64,000 nt of DNA from CBDUVZ01 sp965370805. GTDB taxonomy: Bacteria; Hydrothermota; Tepidihabitantia; Tepidihabitantales; Tepidihabitantaceae. Made by a program: the position numbers and the translations under genes. Shown in pieces: positions 48,188 through 56,608 of the stretch. How positions within the stretch are numbered: the stretch's first letter is position 1; every line of letters begins with the position of its first letter. The notes below the pieces were generated by a model that ran no database searches, was not told the DNA's origin, and saw nothing but the letters and a program-made list of their open reading frames with translations. The DNA lies in the NCBI GenBank assembly GCA_965370805.1, contig CBDUVZ010000002.1, positions 4,215 through 68,214 of the forward strand, in the 5' to 3' direction.

Positions 48188-48971
48188 CAGCGTATCCGCT
48201 TCGCCGCTGATCTGGCGCGGGGCATCCGTACTCAAGCCGATGCAGTTGATGGTCCTGGTGCCGAACGGGTACATGCAGACCGCGAAAGGGTACGACTGGG
48301 ACAACAGCGAGTGGGTGGAGCTCAACGACGCCGCGAAGACCACGAGCATCAAGTCGGTGCCCATGGTTGGACTTGGCTTGTTCAATGGCCTGGAACTCGG
48401 AGTCGTGGCCCCGCTGTACTCGAAGACCCAGGGCGACAACAGTTCGCTCGGCCTGGGCGATGCATTGCTCAAGGCGCGGTACGGGTTGCTGAAAGGCGAG
48501 TTGCTGCCCGTGAAGTTGACCCTGTCCGCAGCCGCGGTACTGCCGACCGCGCCCGAAGATGCCAATCCGGCGCTCGGCGACCGGACTCTGGATTTCGGCC
48601 TCGGCGCCATTGCCCAGACCCAGAAGCTGGCCGGGTTCATCGGCCACCTGCGGCTCGGATACTGGCTGAACGGCAAGACTCCGGGTGAAGAAGGACAGAA
48701 ACTGGGCAACATGTTCGAGTACGTGGCCAAGGTGGACTACAAATTCAACAAGAAGACCGGCGTGTTCCTCTCAATGGGCGGCATTATGCAGGCGGAAGGC
48801 GATGCCAACAAGGAGAAGGCTCGGCATGAGGCATGGGTCGGCGTGGTGTGGAAACCGATTCCGAAGCTGGCTGTCCGGCCCAAAGTCGGCGTGCCGCTTG
48901 AGTTTGCGTGCAAGGGCGGCTCGCTTCAGCCGTTCGATATCGGGCTCGATTTCTGGGTGACGCTGCCCTAG
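48141..48971 (+). CDS. Outer-membrane beta-barrel protein, transporter-like
   Basis: A 276-residue exported protein; ATG 48141 follows AGGAGGAGAAG and the signal peptide is LILMAILAVAVSSVSA. Alternating amphipathic strands and a C-terminal strand ending in FDIGLDFWVTLP indicate an outer-membrane barrel, similar in layout to the phenol-pathway MetA-like transporter family. Being locked into the ABC operon suggests it is the outer-membrane entry channel for the same solute (inference). Confidence 0.7.
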   Translation: MKKGLILMAILAVAVSSVSASPLIWRGASVLKPMQLMVLVPNGYMQTAKGYDWDNSEWVELNDAAKTTSIKSVPMVGLGLFNGLELGVVAPLYSKTQGDNSSLGLGDALLKARYGLLKGELLPVKLTLSAAAVLPTAPEDANPALGDRTLDFGLGAIAQTQKLAGFIGHLRLGYWLNGKTPGEEGQKLGNMFEYVAKVDYKFNKKTGVFLSMGGIMQAEGDANKEKARHEAWVGVVWKPIPKLAVRPKVGVPLEFACKGGSLQPFDIGLDFWVTLP

Positions 48972-48988
48972 GAAAACGAGGTAGTCAT

Positions 48989-49261
48989 ATGGCTGATGCG
49001 TTTCAGGAGAACCTCGACCGGGTCAAGGCGGTTGCTGAGGACCACGGACATATTCTGAATCCGAATGAGATGCATCTGAATAAGATGCTCGAACGGATGG
49101 TCAAGAACTTCGAGCAGTTCGGGAAGTATTACTGCCCGTGCAAGCAGCATCATCCCTTAGACCCGGAACAGGATCCGTTTTGTCCGTGCCCGGAGATGGA
49201 CGAAGAAGTGGTCGAAGACGGGCACTGCGAATGCTGGGTGTTTTTCAGAAAGGAGAAATAG
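48989..49261 (+). CDS. Ferredoxin:thioredoxin reductase catalytic chain (FTRc)
   Basis: A 90-residue protein with the FTR pattern CPC (49, 51), CPC (65, 67) and CEC (80, 82). By comparison with the plant-type enzyme, Cys49, 65, 67 and 80 would hold the [4Fe-4S] cluster and Cys51-Cys82 the redox disulfide. It passes electrons from ferredoxin or rubredoxin to a disulfide. Start ATG 48989 follows GAGGTAGTC; the first residues MADAFQENLDRVK are helical. No variable chain is needed in anaerobic forms. Its place in an uptake operon is unusual. Confidence 0.9.
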   Translation: MADAFQENLDRVKAVAEDHGHILNPNEMHLNKMLERMVKNFEQFGKYYCPCKQHHPLDPEQDPFCPCPEMDEEVVEDGHCECWVFFRKEK

Positions 49262-49665
49262 TGCAGATTCCGGAACAGGTGAAAGAGATGTTCGGCAATG
49301 GTCTCATGGTCTACCTTGCCACAGTTGATGAGAAATGCACGCCCAATGTTGTGCCGATGCTGCAGTACTGGTGGCTCAACGAAGACACCATGGTGATCGG
49401 CGACCTGTTCATGAAGGCGACCAAGGCCAACATCAAGATCAACGGCAAGGCCTGTATCTCCGGCTGTGGGAAAGGCGGTGAAGCATACAAACTGAAAGGG
49501 ACCGCGACTTATGAGACCTCGGGGCCGGCTTACGACCTGGCCAACGGCAACCTGCACAAGAAGAAGCCGGACAAGAACTTCAAGGGCGCGGTTGTCATTA
49601 GATTCACCGAAGTCTATGATGCCTCGCGGGGACCCGAAGCCGGGGAACTGATAGCGAAGGCCTGA
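49261..49665 (+). CDS. Pyridoxamine 5'-phosphate oxidase-like FMN-binding protein
   Basis: A 134-residue split-barrel flavoprotein. VYLATVDEKCTPNVVPM is the N-terminal flavin-binding strand, followed by DTMVIGDLFMKATKANI and KGGEAYKLKGTATYET. GTG 49261 overlaps the FTRc stop by one base (TAGTG) with AAAGGAG upstream. It has a C-G-C-G-K-like GCGKGGEA loop with Cys. Related short members reduce or oxidise diverse substrates; role here is probably redox work linked to FTRc (inference). Confidence 0.8.
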   Translation: MQIPEQVKEMFGNGLMVYLATVDEKCTPNVVPMLQYWWLNEDTMVIGDLFMKATKANIKINGKACISGCGKGGEAYKLKGTATYETSGPAYDLANGNLHKKKPDKNFKGAVVIRFTEVYDASRGPEAGELIAKA

Positions 49666-49714
49666 TTCTCCCTGAGGAATCGGCACCCGGGTTCGATTTC
49701 TTCCAGACCGCAGG

Positions 49715-49743
49715 TTGACAGGCCATGGTCTGCTTCGTATGCT
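49715..49743 (+). promoter_or_regulatory. Promoter of the FG-GAP protein gene
   Basis: TTGACA (49715-49720), 17 nt, TATGCT (49738-49743). Leader about 130 nt ending in GAGGAGA. Confidence 0.65.
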
Positions 49744-49877
49744 GGCTGGCGGCTCAGGAGGTGCGACCGCTGAAGTAACGGTCGTTCCGACTAGGCGTGC
49801 GTCCCGTATTCAACAGGATAGCGGTTGGAGCTGCGAGTAGAATCGGCAGAATAGCGTCAGCATAACGAGGAGACAGG

Positions 49878-51569
49878 ATGTTCAAGACCATGATTGCGAT
49901 TCTGGGTGTGGTGCTGGTTGGCACGCTCACTCAACCGGCCAGGGCGAGTGATATCGAGCCGGGCGCTGCGACCGATTCGGCCCCGCCGTATCAGCAGGGG
50001 TTCCCGGTGTACACCGGCGGCAATTGCAGTGAGACATCGGCCCAGGTTGCCGACATCGACGGTGACGGTGATATGGAAGTGCTGATCGGCGGCGGGCAAA
50101 GCCTGAGGGTGTTTCACCATGATGGCACAGTGGTAGCCGGATTCCCGGTTTCGGTCGGCGGGCACGCCACCCAGACCGCGGCGATTGCCGACATTGACGA
50201 GGATGACGAGGTGGAAATCGTCATCGCCGGTCAGCGTTCCCAGTTGTACGTATACAAAGGCGATGGCACGCTCAAGTCTGGCTGGCCCCAGTCCTTGGGC
50301 GACGACGACGGTGCCGCCTGTTCGCCGGCCCTGGCTGACTTGGACGGTGACGGTGACCTCGAAATCGCTATTGGTACGTTCCGGGACCTGAACGGCAACA
50401 ACGGGTACATCCCGGCCCGGTTCTACGTTTTCCATCACGACGGAACTATCTACGAAGGCTGGCCGGTTGATTCGGTCGACCATTTCTCCGTATCTTCGAC
50501 CCCCGCGATTGGAGACCTAGACGGTGACGGGGACCTGGAAATCGTTGTCGGGGGCAGGGATTCTCACAACTTGTGGGCGTTCAACGCGGACGCGACGATT
50601 GTACCGGGCTGGCCGGTGCATGTGTCCGGGCTGGTGGAATCATCGCCGACCCTGGCTGACATTGACGGGGACGACGACCTGGAGGTATTCCTCGCCACGG
50701 CGGCGGAGCGAGTGTACGCATTCCATCATGACGGCACGCCGGTTGAAGGCTGGCCCCAGTCGATGGGGTACGGGAATCAGCGTTCGTCGCCGGCCCTGGG
50801 TGACATCGACGGGGACGGTGACATCGAGATAGTATGCGGGTCTGCGGGACGCAAGATGCACGCCTGGCATCATGACGGCACGCAGGTTGAGGGCTGGCCC
50901 CAGGAAACCGGGTCGTTCACGCAGGGCACGCCGGCGCTTGGGGACGTTGACGGTGACGGGGACATTGAGATTGTCGGGGGTGCGTATTCCGGGGTCTACG
51001 TCTGGCACCACACCGGCGCGCTGTTTCCCGGATACCCGCTCCCCACCGGTTGGTCAAGGTCCTCGCCGTGCCTGGCCGACCTGGACCTGGACGGGGACGT
51101 GGAAATACTCATTGGTTCTTTGGATGATTCGCTCTTTGTCTGGGACCTGCCCGGAGCCTATGATACAAGCAACGTCGAATGGGGCGCGTTCCGGCATAAC
51201 CTGTGGAACACGGGGTTCAACAGTCGGACCTACGTTGGGGTCGCGGAGGAGAGGGTTCCAGAGTTCGAGGGGTCCAGGGGTCCAGGAGGCGGAGCGGGAC
51301 TGGTGCAGAACCACCCCAATCCTTTCGCCCGGTCGACCGAAGTCAGCTATCAGTTGAAGGTCAGGTCGAACGTGAGCCTGAAGGTGTATGATGTCGGCGG
51401 GAACCTGGTCAGAACCCTGGTGGATAGGATGCAGGAACCCGGTCAGCATAGCGTTATCTGGGATGGCAGGAGTTCGTCAGGCGCAGATATGGGGGCCGGC
51501 ACGTACTTCTGCCGGCTGGCAGCCAATGGCCGTGCCGATACCGGCATCCCGCACTTGGTGAAGCGATAG
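49878..51569 (+). CDS. Secreted FG-GAP/VCBS-type propeller protein with sorting domain
   Basis: A 563-residue exported protein. Signal peptide MIAILGVVLVGTLTQPARA. Seven or eight repeats follow with the calcium-loop motif ADIDGDGDMEVLIGG and a HHDGTxVxGWP strand, as in integrin-type FG-GAP propellers. A linker translated from an octamer array (51253-51288) reads VPEFEGSRGPGGG, then a FlgD-like sorting domain, NHPNPFARSTEVSYQL to PHLVKR. Ca2+ stabilisation is expected from the DxDGDGDxE loops. Surface role unknown. Confidence 0.87.
   Translation: MFKTMIAILGVVLVGTLTQPARASDIEPGAATDSAPPYQQGFPVYTGGNCSETSAQVADIDGDGDMEVLIGGGQSLRVFHHDGTVVAGFPVSVGGHATQTAAIADIDEDDEVEIVIAGQRSQLYVYKGDGTLKSGWPQSLGDDDGAACSPALADLDGDGDLEIAIGTFRDLNGNNGYIPARFYVFHHDGTIYEGWPVDSVDHFSVSSTPAIGDLDGDGDLEIVVGGRDSHNLWAFNADATIVPGWPVHVSGLVESSPTLADIDGDDDLEVFLATAAERVYAFHHDGTPVEGWPQSMGYGNQRSSPALGDIDGDGDIEIVCGSAGRKMHAWHHDGTQVEGWPQETGSFTQGTPALGDVDGDGDIEIVGGAYSGVYVWHHTGALFPGYPLPTGWSRSSPCLADLDLDGDVEILIGSLDDSLFVWDLPGAYDTSNVEWGAFRHNLWNTGFNSRTYVGVAEERVPEFEGSRGPGGGAGLVQNHPNPFARSTEVSYQLKVRSNVSLKVYDVGGNLVRTLVDRMQEPGQHSVIWDGRSSSGADMGAGTYFCRLAANGRADTGIPHLVKR
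51253..51288 (+). repeat. Octanucleotide repeat, translated in a linker
   Basis: Units GGTTCCAG, AGTTCGAG, GGGTCCAG, GGGTCCAG in frame between the propeller and the sorting domain. Confidence 0.65.
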
Positions 51570-51578
51570 CCCGGCGGC

Positions 51579-51607
51579 TTGACTTGGCGGCCGGTCAGGT
51601 CTAAGCT
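51579..51607 (+). promoter_or_regulatory. Promoter of the ThiD2-like gene, leaderless type
   Basis: TTGACT (51579-51584), 17 nt, TAAGCT (51602-51607), 7 nt, GTG. Confidence 0.6.
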
Positions 51608-51614
51608 AGGCACA

Positions 51615-52034
51615 GTGACCTCAGGGACCGGCCGGATTATTGACGTCAACCTGAACCGGTTGACCGAAGGCCTGAGGGTTGTCGAAGACGTTGTCCGGCT
51701 CGGACTTGAGCGCAAAGGGCTGTTGCGCAGCATCCGGGCGCTACGGACCCGGGTCGGGAAAGAAACCCGGGCATTACGCAAGCGGGTTGTACTGAGCCGG
51801 GACAGCGAGACCGACCCCGGCCGGGGCGACCGGTTCGACCGCACCGGACGCAAGAGCCTTGACGATGTGCTGCTGGCCAACTTCAAACGGGCCCAAGAAG
51901 CGGCGCGGGTACTGGAGGAAGTGTTGAAGATTGAGGAGCCGCGTCTGAGCGTGAAGTTCAAGGCGGTTCGGTTCCGGCTTTATGATCTGGAGAAACAGGC
52001 GGTAGAGGCATCGAATCGAAGGGAGCAATCGTGA
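51615..52034 (+). CDS. ThiD2-like thiamine-biosynthesis domain protein
   Basis: A 139-residue helical protein starting at GTG 51615. GRIIDVNLNRLTEGLRVVEDVVRLGL and ANFKRAQEAARVLEEVLK match the ThiD2-type domain often fused ahead of thiamine-phosphate synthase (ThiE) or standing alone; it has been linked to hydroxymethylpyrimidine phosphate supply. Here it stands alone with no thi gene nearby. The TTG at 51579 is the -35 box, not a start. Its stop overlaps the next gene's start by 4 bp (GTGA). Confidence 0.7.
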   Translation: MTSGTGRIIDVNLNRLTEGLRVVEDVVRLGLERKGLLRSIRALRTRVGKETRALRKRVVLSRDSETDPGRGDRFDRTGRKSLDDVLLANFKRAQEAARVLEEVLKIEEPRLSVKFKAVRFRLYDLEKQAVEASNRREQS

Positions 52035-53410
52035 AGAAAGCAATCCTGGTCTGTCTGACGATTCTTGTGGCTGTGGCGAGCGCCCAGAGTTTCTGGACCG
52101 ATCGCAAGCTCGTCACTACCCGTCCCAATTGGGACTACTGGTGGCTGAATGTTCGGATTGGTGTGGATCAGTTCGACACGGTGTACTGCGCGGTCTCCCG
52201 GTACAACTACTCGCAGGATGACCCGAAGCATGACCTGTACGTGCTGAACAGCGACGGTGACACGATGCGGTCAATGACATCATGGCCGGGCTACTTCAAC
52301 CAGCCGATTATCAAGGATGCCGACAGCAACAACATCTATGTGGGCCAGCCGCTGATGGGTCAGGGTCCGAACAGCAGCCCGCACATGGATGCGGGTGTGA
52401 CGGATGATTCCAACTGCGTCAGCACCACCAATGCCCATGGCAGCAGCATCAAGTTCACCCGGCTCGGACCGAACGGTGACAGTGTTATCTGGCTTCAGAC
52501 CATCCATACCGGAAACCCGTGGACCGGCCGCTCAAGCCTTGCTATCGACCCGCGCGGCTGGCTGCACTGCGCTTACGCGGACAGCATGCAATATCTCGAG
52601 TACGGATTCTCCACCGACAGAGGAGCCACCTGGACCTGGGACAGACTTGATAACATCAGGGTAATGTCTCATGCCCGGGTGGTGGCTACCCCGGACACCT
52701 GCGTTCACTTCGTCTACCGGACCTGGACTTCCGGCGACCAGTTGCGCTATCTCAAACTCAAGTCGGACGGTTCGGTAGCGGTAGGCGGGTCGATATTCAG
52801 CCAGGGCGGGACGAGATGGTGCCCGAACGTAGCGGTGGATACGTCCGGGAACCTACGGGTTGTGTTCGGCGACGGTTCCACCAGTGGCCACAACGTCTAC
52901 TACACCGTGCTACGCGGGGACCTGGACAACGGCGGAGACCCGGTGCCGGATTCGATTCTGACCCTGGTTCCCGACACGATAATCCAGTACGATGCGGTAA
53001 GGGTTGCCGGTCCGAAGATCTGCGTTGATTCCCGGGACCGGGCCCACGTGATGTTCGAGCAGGGGACCTACGGACGCCACCAAACCAAGAACGTATACCA
53101 CATCCGGGAAGGTCTGCCGGGTGCGGTAGCCGAGCGCCCGGTGCTCAAGCCGAAGTCGATGCTGACGGTCTCCCCGAACCCGGTGTGCAACCGAACCACG
53201 GTTCGGTTCAGCCTGAGCAAATCCGGGCCGGTGCGGCTTTCACTGTATGACGTCTCGGGTCGCAGAGCCATGGGAATCGCGGCCCGCGTTTTCGCTGCCG
53301 GCTCTCATTCGGTTTCAATGCAACGGGAAGAATTGCAGACCGGTGCCTATTTCCTGGTGCTCGAAACCGGAACCGAACGGCAGCAGACCAAGCTGGTGGT
53401 AACGGACTAG
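52031..53410 (+). CDS. Secreted sialidase-like propeller protein with sorting domain
   Basis: A 459-residue exported protein; GTG 52031 after GGGAGCAATC, signal peptide ILVCLTILVAVASAQ. The body (about 20-365) has repeated SSLAIDPRGWLHCAYAD and ARVVATPDTCVHFVYR strands like the Asp-box/BNR blades of sialidase-fold proteins. Catalytic Arg triad residues cannot be assigned. The sorting domain runs from VSPNPVCNRTTVRF to TKLVVTD. Coupling to a thiamine-type gene is odd and probably accidental. Confidence 0.8.
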   Translation: MKKAILVCLTILVAVASAQSFWTDRKLVTTRPNWDYWWLNVRIGVDQFDTVYCAVSRYNYSQDDPKHDLYVLNSDGDTMRSMTSWPGYFNQPIIKDADSNNIYVGQPLMGQGPNSSPHMDAGVTDDSNCVSTTNAHGSSIKFTRLGPNGDSVIWLQTIHTGNPWTGRSSLAIDPRGWLHCAYADSMQYLEYGFSTDRGATWTWDRLDNIRVMSHARVVATPDTCVHFVYRTWTSGDQLRYLKLKSDGSVAVGGSIFSQGGTRWCPNVAVDTSGNLRVVFGDGSTSGHNVYYTVLRGDLDNGGDPVPDSILTLVPDTIIQYDAVRVAGPKICVDSRDRAHVMFEQGTYGRHQTKNVYHIREGLPGAVAERPVLKPKSMLTVSPNPVCNRTTVRFSLSKSGPVRLSLYDVSGRRAMGIAARVFAAGSHSVSMQREELQTGAYFLVLETGTERQQTKLVVTD

Positions 53411-53464
53411 GTTGATCTCCGGGTTGCGGCGAGGACCGTTCAGCATTACCGGAAAGGACGGACC

Positions 53465-54868
53465 ATGAGGGTCGCGCTGGTCAAGCCGCCGGCGACCTAC
53501 GCGGACTGGTACCACCGGCCGGTTCTGGGTCTATCTTACATCGCGGCGTGCATCGAAGCCAAGGGAATCGAGTGCCGGATTTTCGACGCCTATTTCCGTT
53601 CTTGGTCCGAACCGGAACTCGTCAGCCGCGTGGTTGACTACCAACCTCACCTGGTTGGTCTGACTGCGATGACTCACGAGGTGAATGCCGCGGCGCGTAT
53701 CGCGGGCCTGGTCAAGACGCAACTTGGCATCAGGACCGTTATCGGCGGGTGTCATGTCACCGCATTGCCAAGGCGGACTCTGGCCGAGTTCGATGCGTTC
53801 GACTTCGGGGTGTACGGCGAAGGAGAAAGGACGTTTCTTGAGTTGCTGCGGGTTCTGGATGCGGACGGCACCAAGGACCTCGAACGAATCAGAGGACTGG
53901 TATTCCGGGAGAGAGAGAACATCCGGGTCAATCCGGCTCGGGAATTCCTTAGTTCCGAGGAACTGGATGCCCTCCCCTGGCCCGCATTCCACCAGTACTA
54001 CGGCGACGATACCCGGGTGCTGGTCGGCAGGGACGACGAGTACGTAATGATGTCGGGCCGGGGATGCCCGTTCAATTGCGCCTTCTGCATGCGGGTGCTG
54101 GGCGGCAGGATGCGGCGCCGGTCGGCGGAAAGCATCTGCCGGGAGATGGAGTACGCCATCGAGCGGTACGGTGTGCATACCTTCGATTTCGAAGACGACA
54201 CCATGTTGATTGACAACCAACCGACCCGGGAAATCCTGCAGTCAATGATCGACACCGGGCTTGCCGAACGGGTAAGATGGAGCGGAATGATTCATGCCAG
54301 TTCGGCCCGGCCGGAACTGGTGGGATTAGCCCGACGGGCGGGATGTTTCCGGATGGCGATGGGGGTTGAGTCAGGTGACGACCGGATACTCAAGGCGATT
54401 CACAAGAACATCACTGTCGAAGAAGTGAAAGAAGCGGTTCGGGTCGTGAAGCGGGCCGGGATCCGGCTGATGGCTTTCTACATCCTCGGGCATCCGGGCG
54501 AAACCCGAGAAACGGCAGAGCGAACGGTGAACCTGATGGCAGAGTTGAATGCCGATACGTCTGCAATCGGGTTGATGGTGCCGTATCCGGGCACGGAGAT
54601 TCATTCGCTGGCTACGCGCGGTGAAGCCGGGTATCGACTGCTGACCGAGGATTGGGCCGAGTACGACAAGTACGGGGGCAGGGTTCTCGAGATTGAGGGA
54701 TTGCCCTGGGAGGAACTGGCAAAGATACAACGCCGGGCGCTGCTGCGTTTCTTTCTCAGAAACCTGAGGTTGCTGGACCTGCTGCGCTACCTGTGGAAGC
54801 GGAGGGCTGCCCTGAAATTCCTGGTCGGGAAGATGTTCACCCGGGCCAGGAGCAAGCCGGATGCTTGA
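53465..54868 (+). CDS. B12-binding radical SAM protein
   Basis: A 467-residue radical SAM enzyme. The N-terminal B12-binding-like domain starts VKPPATYADWYHRPVLGLSY and has GGCHVTALP and FGVYGEGE. The [4Fe-4S] motif is CPFNCAFC (Cys201, 205, 208), followed by FDFEDDTMLIDN and MGVESGDDRILKAIHK. This group (BchE-like) includes methyltransferases and cyclases of lipids and cofactors; no substrate can be given. ATG 53465 follows GGAAAGGACG. Basic C-terminus (KRRAALKFLVGKMFTRAR) may touch membranes. Confidence 0.88.
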   Translation: MRVALVKPPATYADWYHRPVLGLSYIAACIEAKGIECRIFDAYFRSWSEPELVSRVVDYQPHLVGLTAMTHEVNAAARIAGLVKTQLGIRTVIGGCHVTALPRRTLAEFDAFDFGVYGEGERTFLELLRVLDADGTKDLERIRGLVFRERENIRVNPAREFLSSEELDALPWPAFHQYYGDDTRVLVGRDDEYVMMSGRGCPFNCAFCMRVLGGRMRRRSAESICREMEYAIERYGVHTFDFEDDTMLIDNQPTREILQSMIDTGLAERVRWSGMIHASSARPELVGLARRAGCFRMAMGVESGDDRILKAIHKNITVEEVKEAVRVVKRAGIRLMAFYILGHPGETRETAERTVNLMAELNADTSAIGLMVPYPGTEIHSLATRGEAGYRLLTEDWAEYDKYGGRVLEIEGLPWEELAKIQRRALLRFFLRNLRLLDLLRYLWKRRAALKFLVGKMFTRARSKPDA

Positions 54869-54892
54869 CTTTCGGTAGCCCGGTTCTATACT
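54865..54892 (+). promoter_or_regulatory. recA promoter
   Basis: TTGACT (54865-54870), 16 nt, TATACT (54887-54892). The -35 box overlaps the stop of the radical SAM gene. Leader about 33 nt with a small GCAGG/CCTGC hairpin and TGGAGG. No SOS box was recognised. Confidence 0.65.
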
Positions 54893-54932
54893 GCCGCAGG
54901 CAGGCAACCTGCCCGTAACACTGGAGGAAAAG

Positions 54933-55982
54933 ATGGCCAGAGAGGATAGAACCAAAGCCTTGGATACCGCACTCGGACAGATTGAAAAGCAGTTCGGCAA
55001 AGGCTCGGTCATGCGGCTCGGCGACGCGAGCGCGGCGGTCAAGCTTGATGCGATTCCGACCGGTTCGATCGGGCTGGACGCGGCACTCGGCGTCGGCGGA
55101 GTTGCGCGCGGCCGGTTCGTGGAGGTGTTCGGACCCGAGGCTTCGGGCAAAACGACCATCGGCCTCGAAATAATCGCCCAGTGCCAGAAGCTGGGCGGCA
55201 AGTGTGCGTTCATCGACGCAGAGAATGCGCTCGACCCGAAGTACACCGCGGCGCTCGGCGTGAGCCTGGACGAACTGCTTGTGTCCCAGCCGGATTCGGG
55301 CGAACAGGCACTGGAGATTACCGAGATTCTGACTCGCTCGGGCGGGATTGACCTGCTGGTCATCGATTCGGTCGCGGCCCTGGTGCCGAGGGCCGAAATC
55401 GAAGGTGAGATGGGCGACGCCATGGTTGGGGTCCAGGCCCGACTGATGTCCCAGGCCCTGCGCAAGCTGTCCAGTGTCGTGAGTCGCTCAAAAGTCTGCT
55501 GTCTTTTCACCAACCAGATCCGCCACAAGATCGGGGTGATGTTCGGCAGCCCGGAGACGACACCGGGCGGTCTGGCCCTGAAGTTCTACGCGACGATGCG
55601 ACTCGACATCCGCCGGATTGCAGCCATCAAGAAGGGCGACAAAGTCGTGGGCAACCGGACCCGCGTGCGGGTGGTCAAGAACAAAGTTGCTCCGCCTTTC
55701 CGTCAGGCCGAGTTCGATATCATCTACGGCGAGGGCATTTCCCGTCTGGGCGAACTGGTCGACTACGGGGTTGAACACGAAGTGTTCTCCCGGTCCGGTT
55801 CCTGGTACGCGTACGGGGACAAGCGTATCGGCCAGGGCCGGGATGCGGCGATTGAGTTCCTGAAGGAGAATCCGGACGAGGCGGCGAAGGCCGAGGCGGT
55901 CCTGTACGAGAAGATGAAAATCCCGAGGTTCTTGCCGGTTGTGAATGAGAATAACCCGGCTCAAACCGCAAAGAAGAGATAG
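54933..55982 (+). CDS. recA: RecA recombinase
   Basis: A 349-residue RecA that drives homologous strand exchange and LexA cleavage. ALDTALGQIEKQFGKGSVMRLG is the polymerisation N-terminus, Walker A is GPEASGKTT (about 67-75), MAW-loop region VVGNRTRVRVVKNKVAPPFRQAEFDI and L2-like MFGSPETTPGG are conserved. The C-terminal tail is short and basic rather than acidic (NNPAQTAKKR). ATG follows TGGAGGAAAAG. It overlaps recX by 38 bp. Confidence 0.98.
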   Translation: MAREDRTKALDTALGQIEKQFGKGSVMRLGDASAAVKLDAIPTGSIGLDAALGVGGVARGRFVEVFGPEASGKTTIGLEIIAQCQKLGGKCAFIDAENALDPKYTAALGVSLDELLVSQPDSGEQALEITEILTRSGGIDLLVIDSVAALVPRAEIEGEMGDAMVGVQARLMSQALRKLSSVVSRSKVCCLFTNQIRHKIGVMFGSPETTPGGLALKFYATMRLDIRRIAAIKKGDKVVGNRTRVRVVKNKVAPPFRQAEFDIIYGEGISRLGELVDYGVEHEVFSRSGSWYAYGDKRIGQGRDAAIEFLKENPDEAAKAEAVLYEKMKIPRFLPVVNENNPAQTAKKR

Positions 55983-56565
55983 CCGCCGGGTTTCCGTTTT
56001 CCTCGACGGGGCCTACTCCTTCTCACTGGACAACAAGACGGCCACCAGGCTGGGGTTGCGCGTCGGTATGGACGTCAAGCCGCAGGACCTGGACCGGATA
56101 CTGTACGAGGGTGAACTGCAGCGGGCGAAGGACTACGCTCTGCTGCTCCTGTCCTACCGGGCACGGACCGTCCACGAACTCCAGTCCCGGCTCCTGAGGA
56201 GGAAATTCCGGCCGGAGGTTGCCACAGCGGCGGTAGGCCGGCTGGTGGAACTGAAGCTGGTGGACGATGCTCAGTTCGCGCGCGACTTCGTCCGGGACCG
56301 GATAGCGCTGGGCCGGCGCGGCAAACGCCTGGTGCACCTGGAACTGATTAGGTTCGGAGTGTCGGAAGAGGATATCGCCCGGGCCATGGAGCAAGCGCCG
56401 GACGAGTGCGAGTCGGCCCGGGAACTGGTGAAGAAGTACCGCACCAGGTATGCGAAGCTGGAGCCGCGGACGCGCAAGCAAAGGCTCTATGCCTTGCTCG
56501 CCCGGCGGGGCTTCTCCCCCGACACTATCAGCGAAGCGCTGGAGCTGAGCGAGTCCGAAGCCTGA
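55945..56565 (+). CDS. recX: RecX regulatory protein
   Basis: A 206-residue RecX, a modulator of RecA filaments. It opens with ITRLKPQRRDSRRVSVFLDGAYSF, the usual RecX lead, followed by three helical repeats such as YALLLLSYRARTVHELQSRL, AVGRLVELKLVDDAQFARDFV and LYALLARRGFSPDTISEAL. ATG 55945 lies within the last codons of recA, so translation is coupled, as common for the pair. Confidence 0.92.
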   Translation: MRITRLKPQRRDSRRVSVFLDGAYSFSLDNKTATRLGLRVGMDVKPQDLDRILYEGELQRAKDYALLLLSYRARTVHELQSRLLRRKFRPEVATAAVGRLVELKLVDDAQFARDFVRDRIALGRRGKRLVHLELIRFGVSEEDIARAMEQAPDECESARELVKKYRTRYAKLEPRTRKQRLYALLARRGFSPDTISEALELSESEA

Positions 56566-56608
56566 GCCCGGCGTTAGAACTCACCGAACCGAAACCGCGC
56601 AGGCAGAC

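Noticed and set aside
54865..54932. SOS box upstream of recA
   Set aside because: No LexA-type palindrome was recognised between the promoter and the start; only a short GC hairpin is there.
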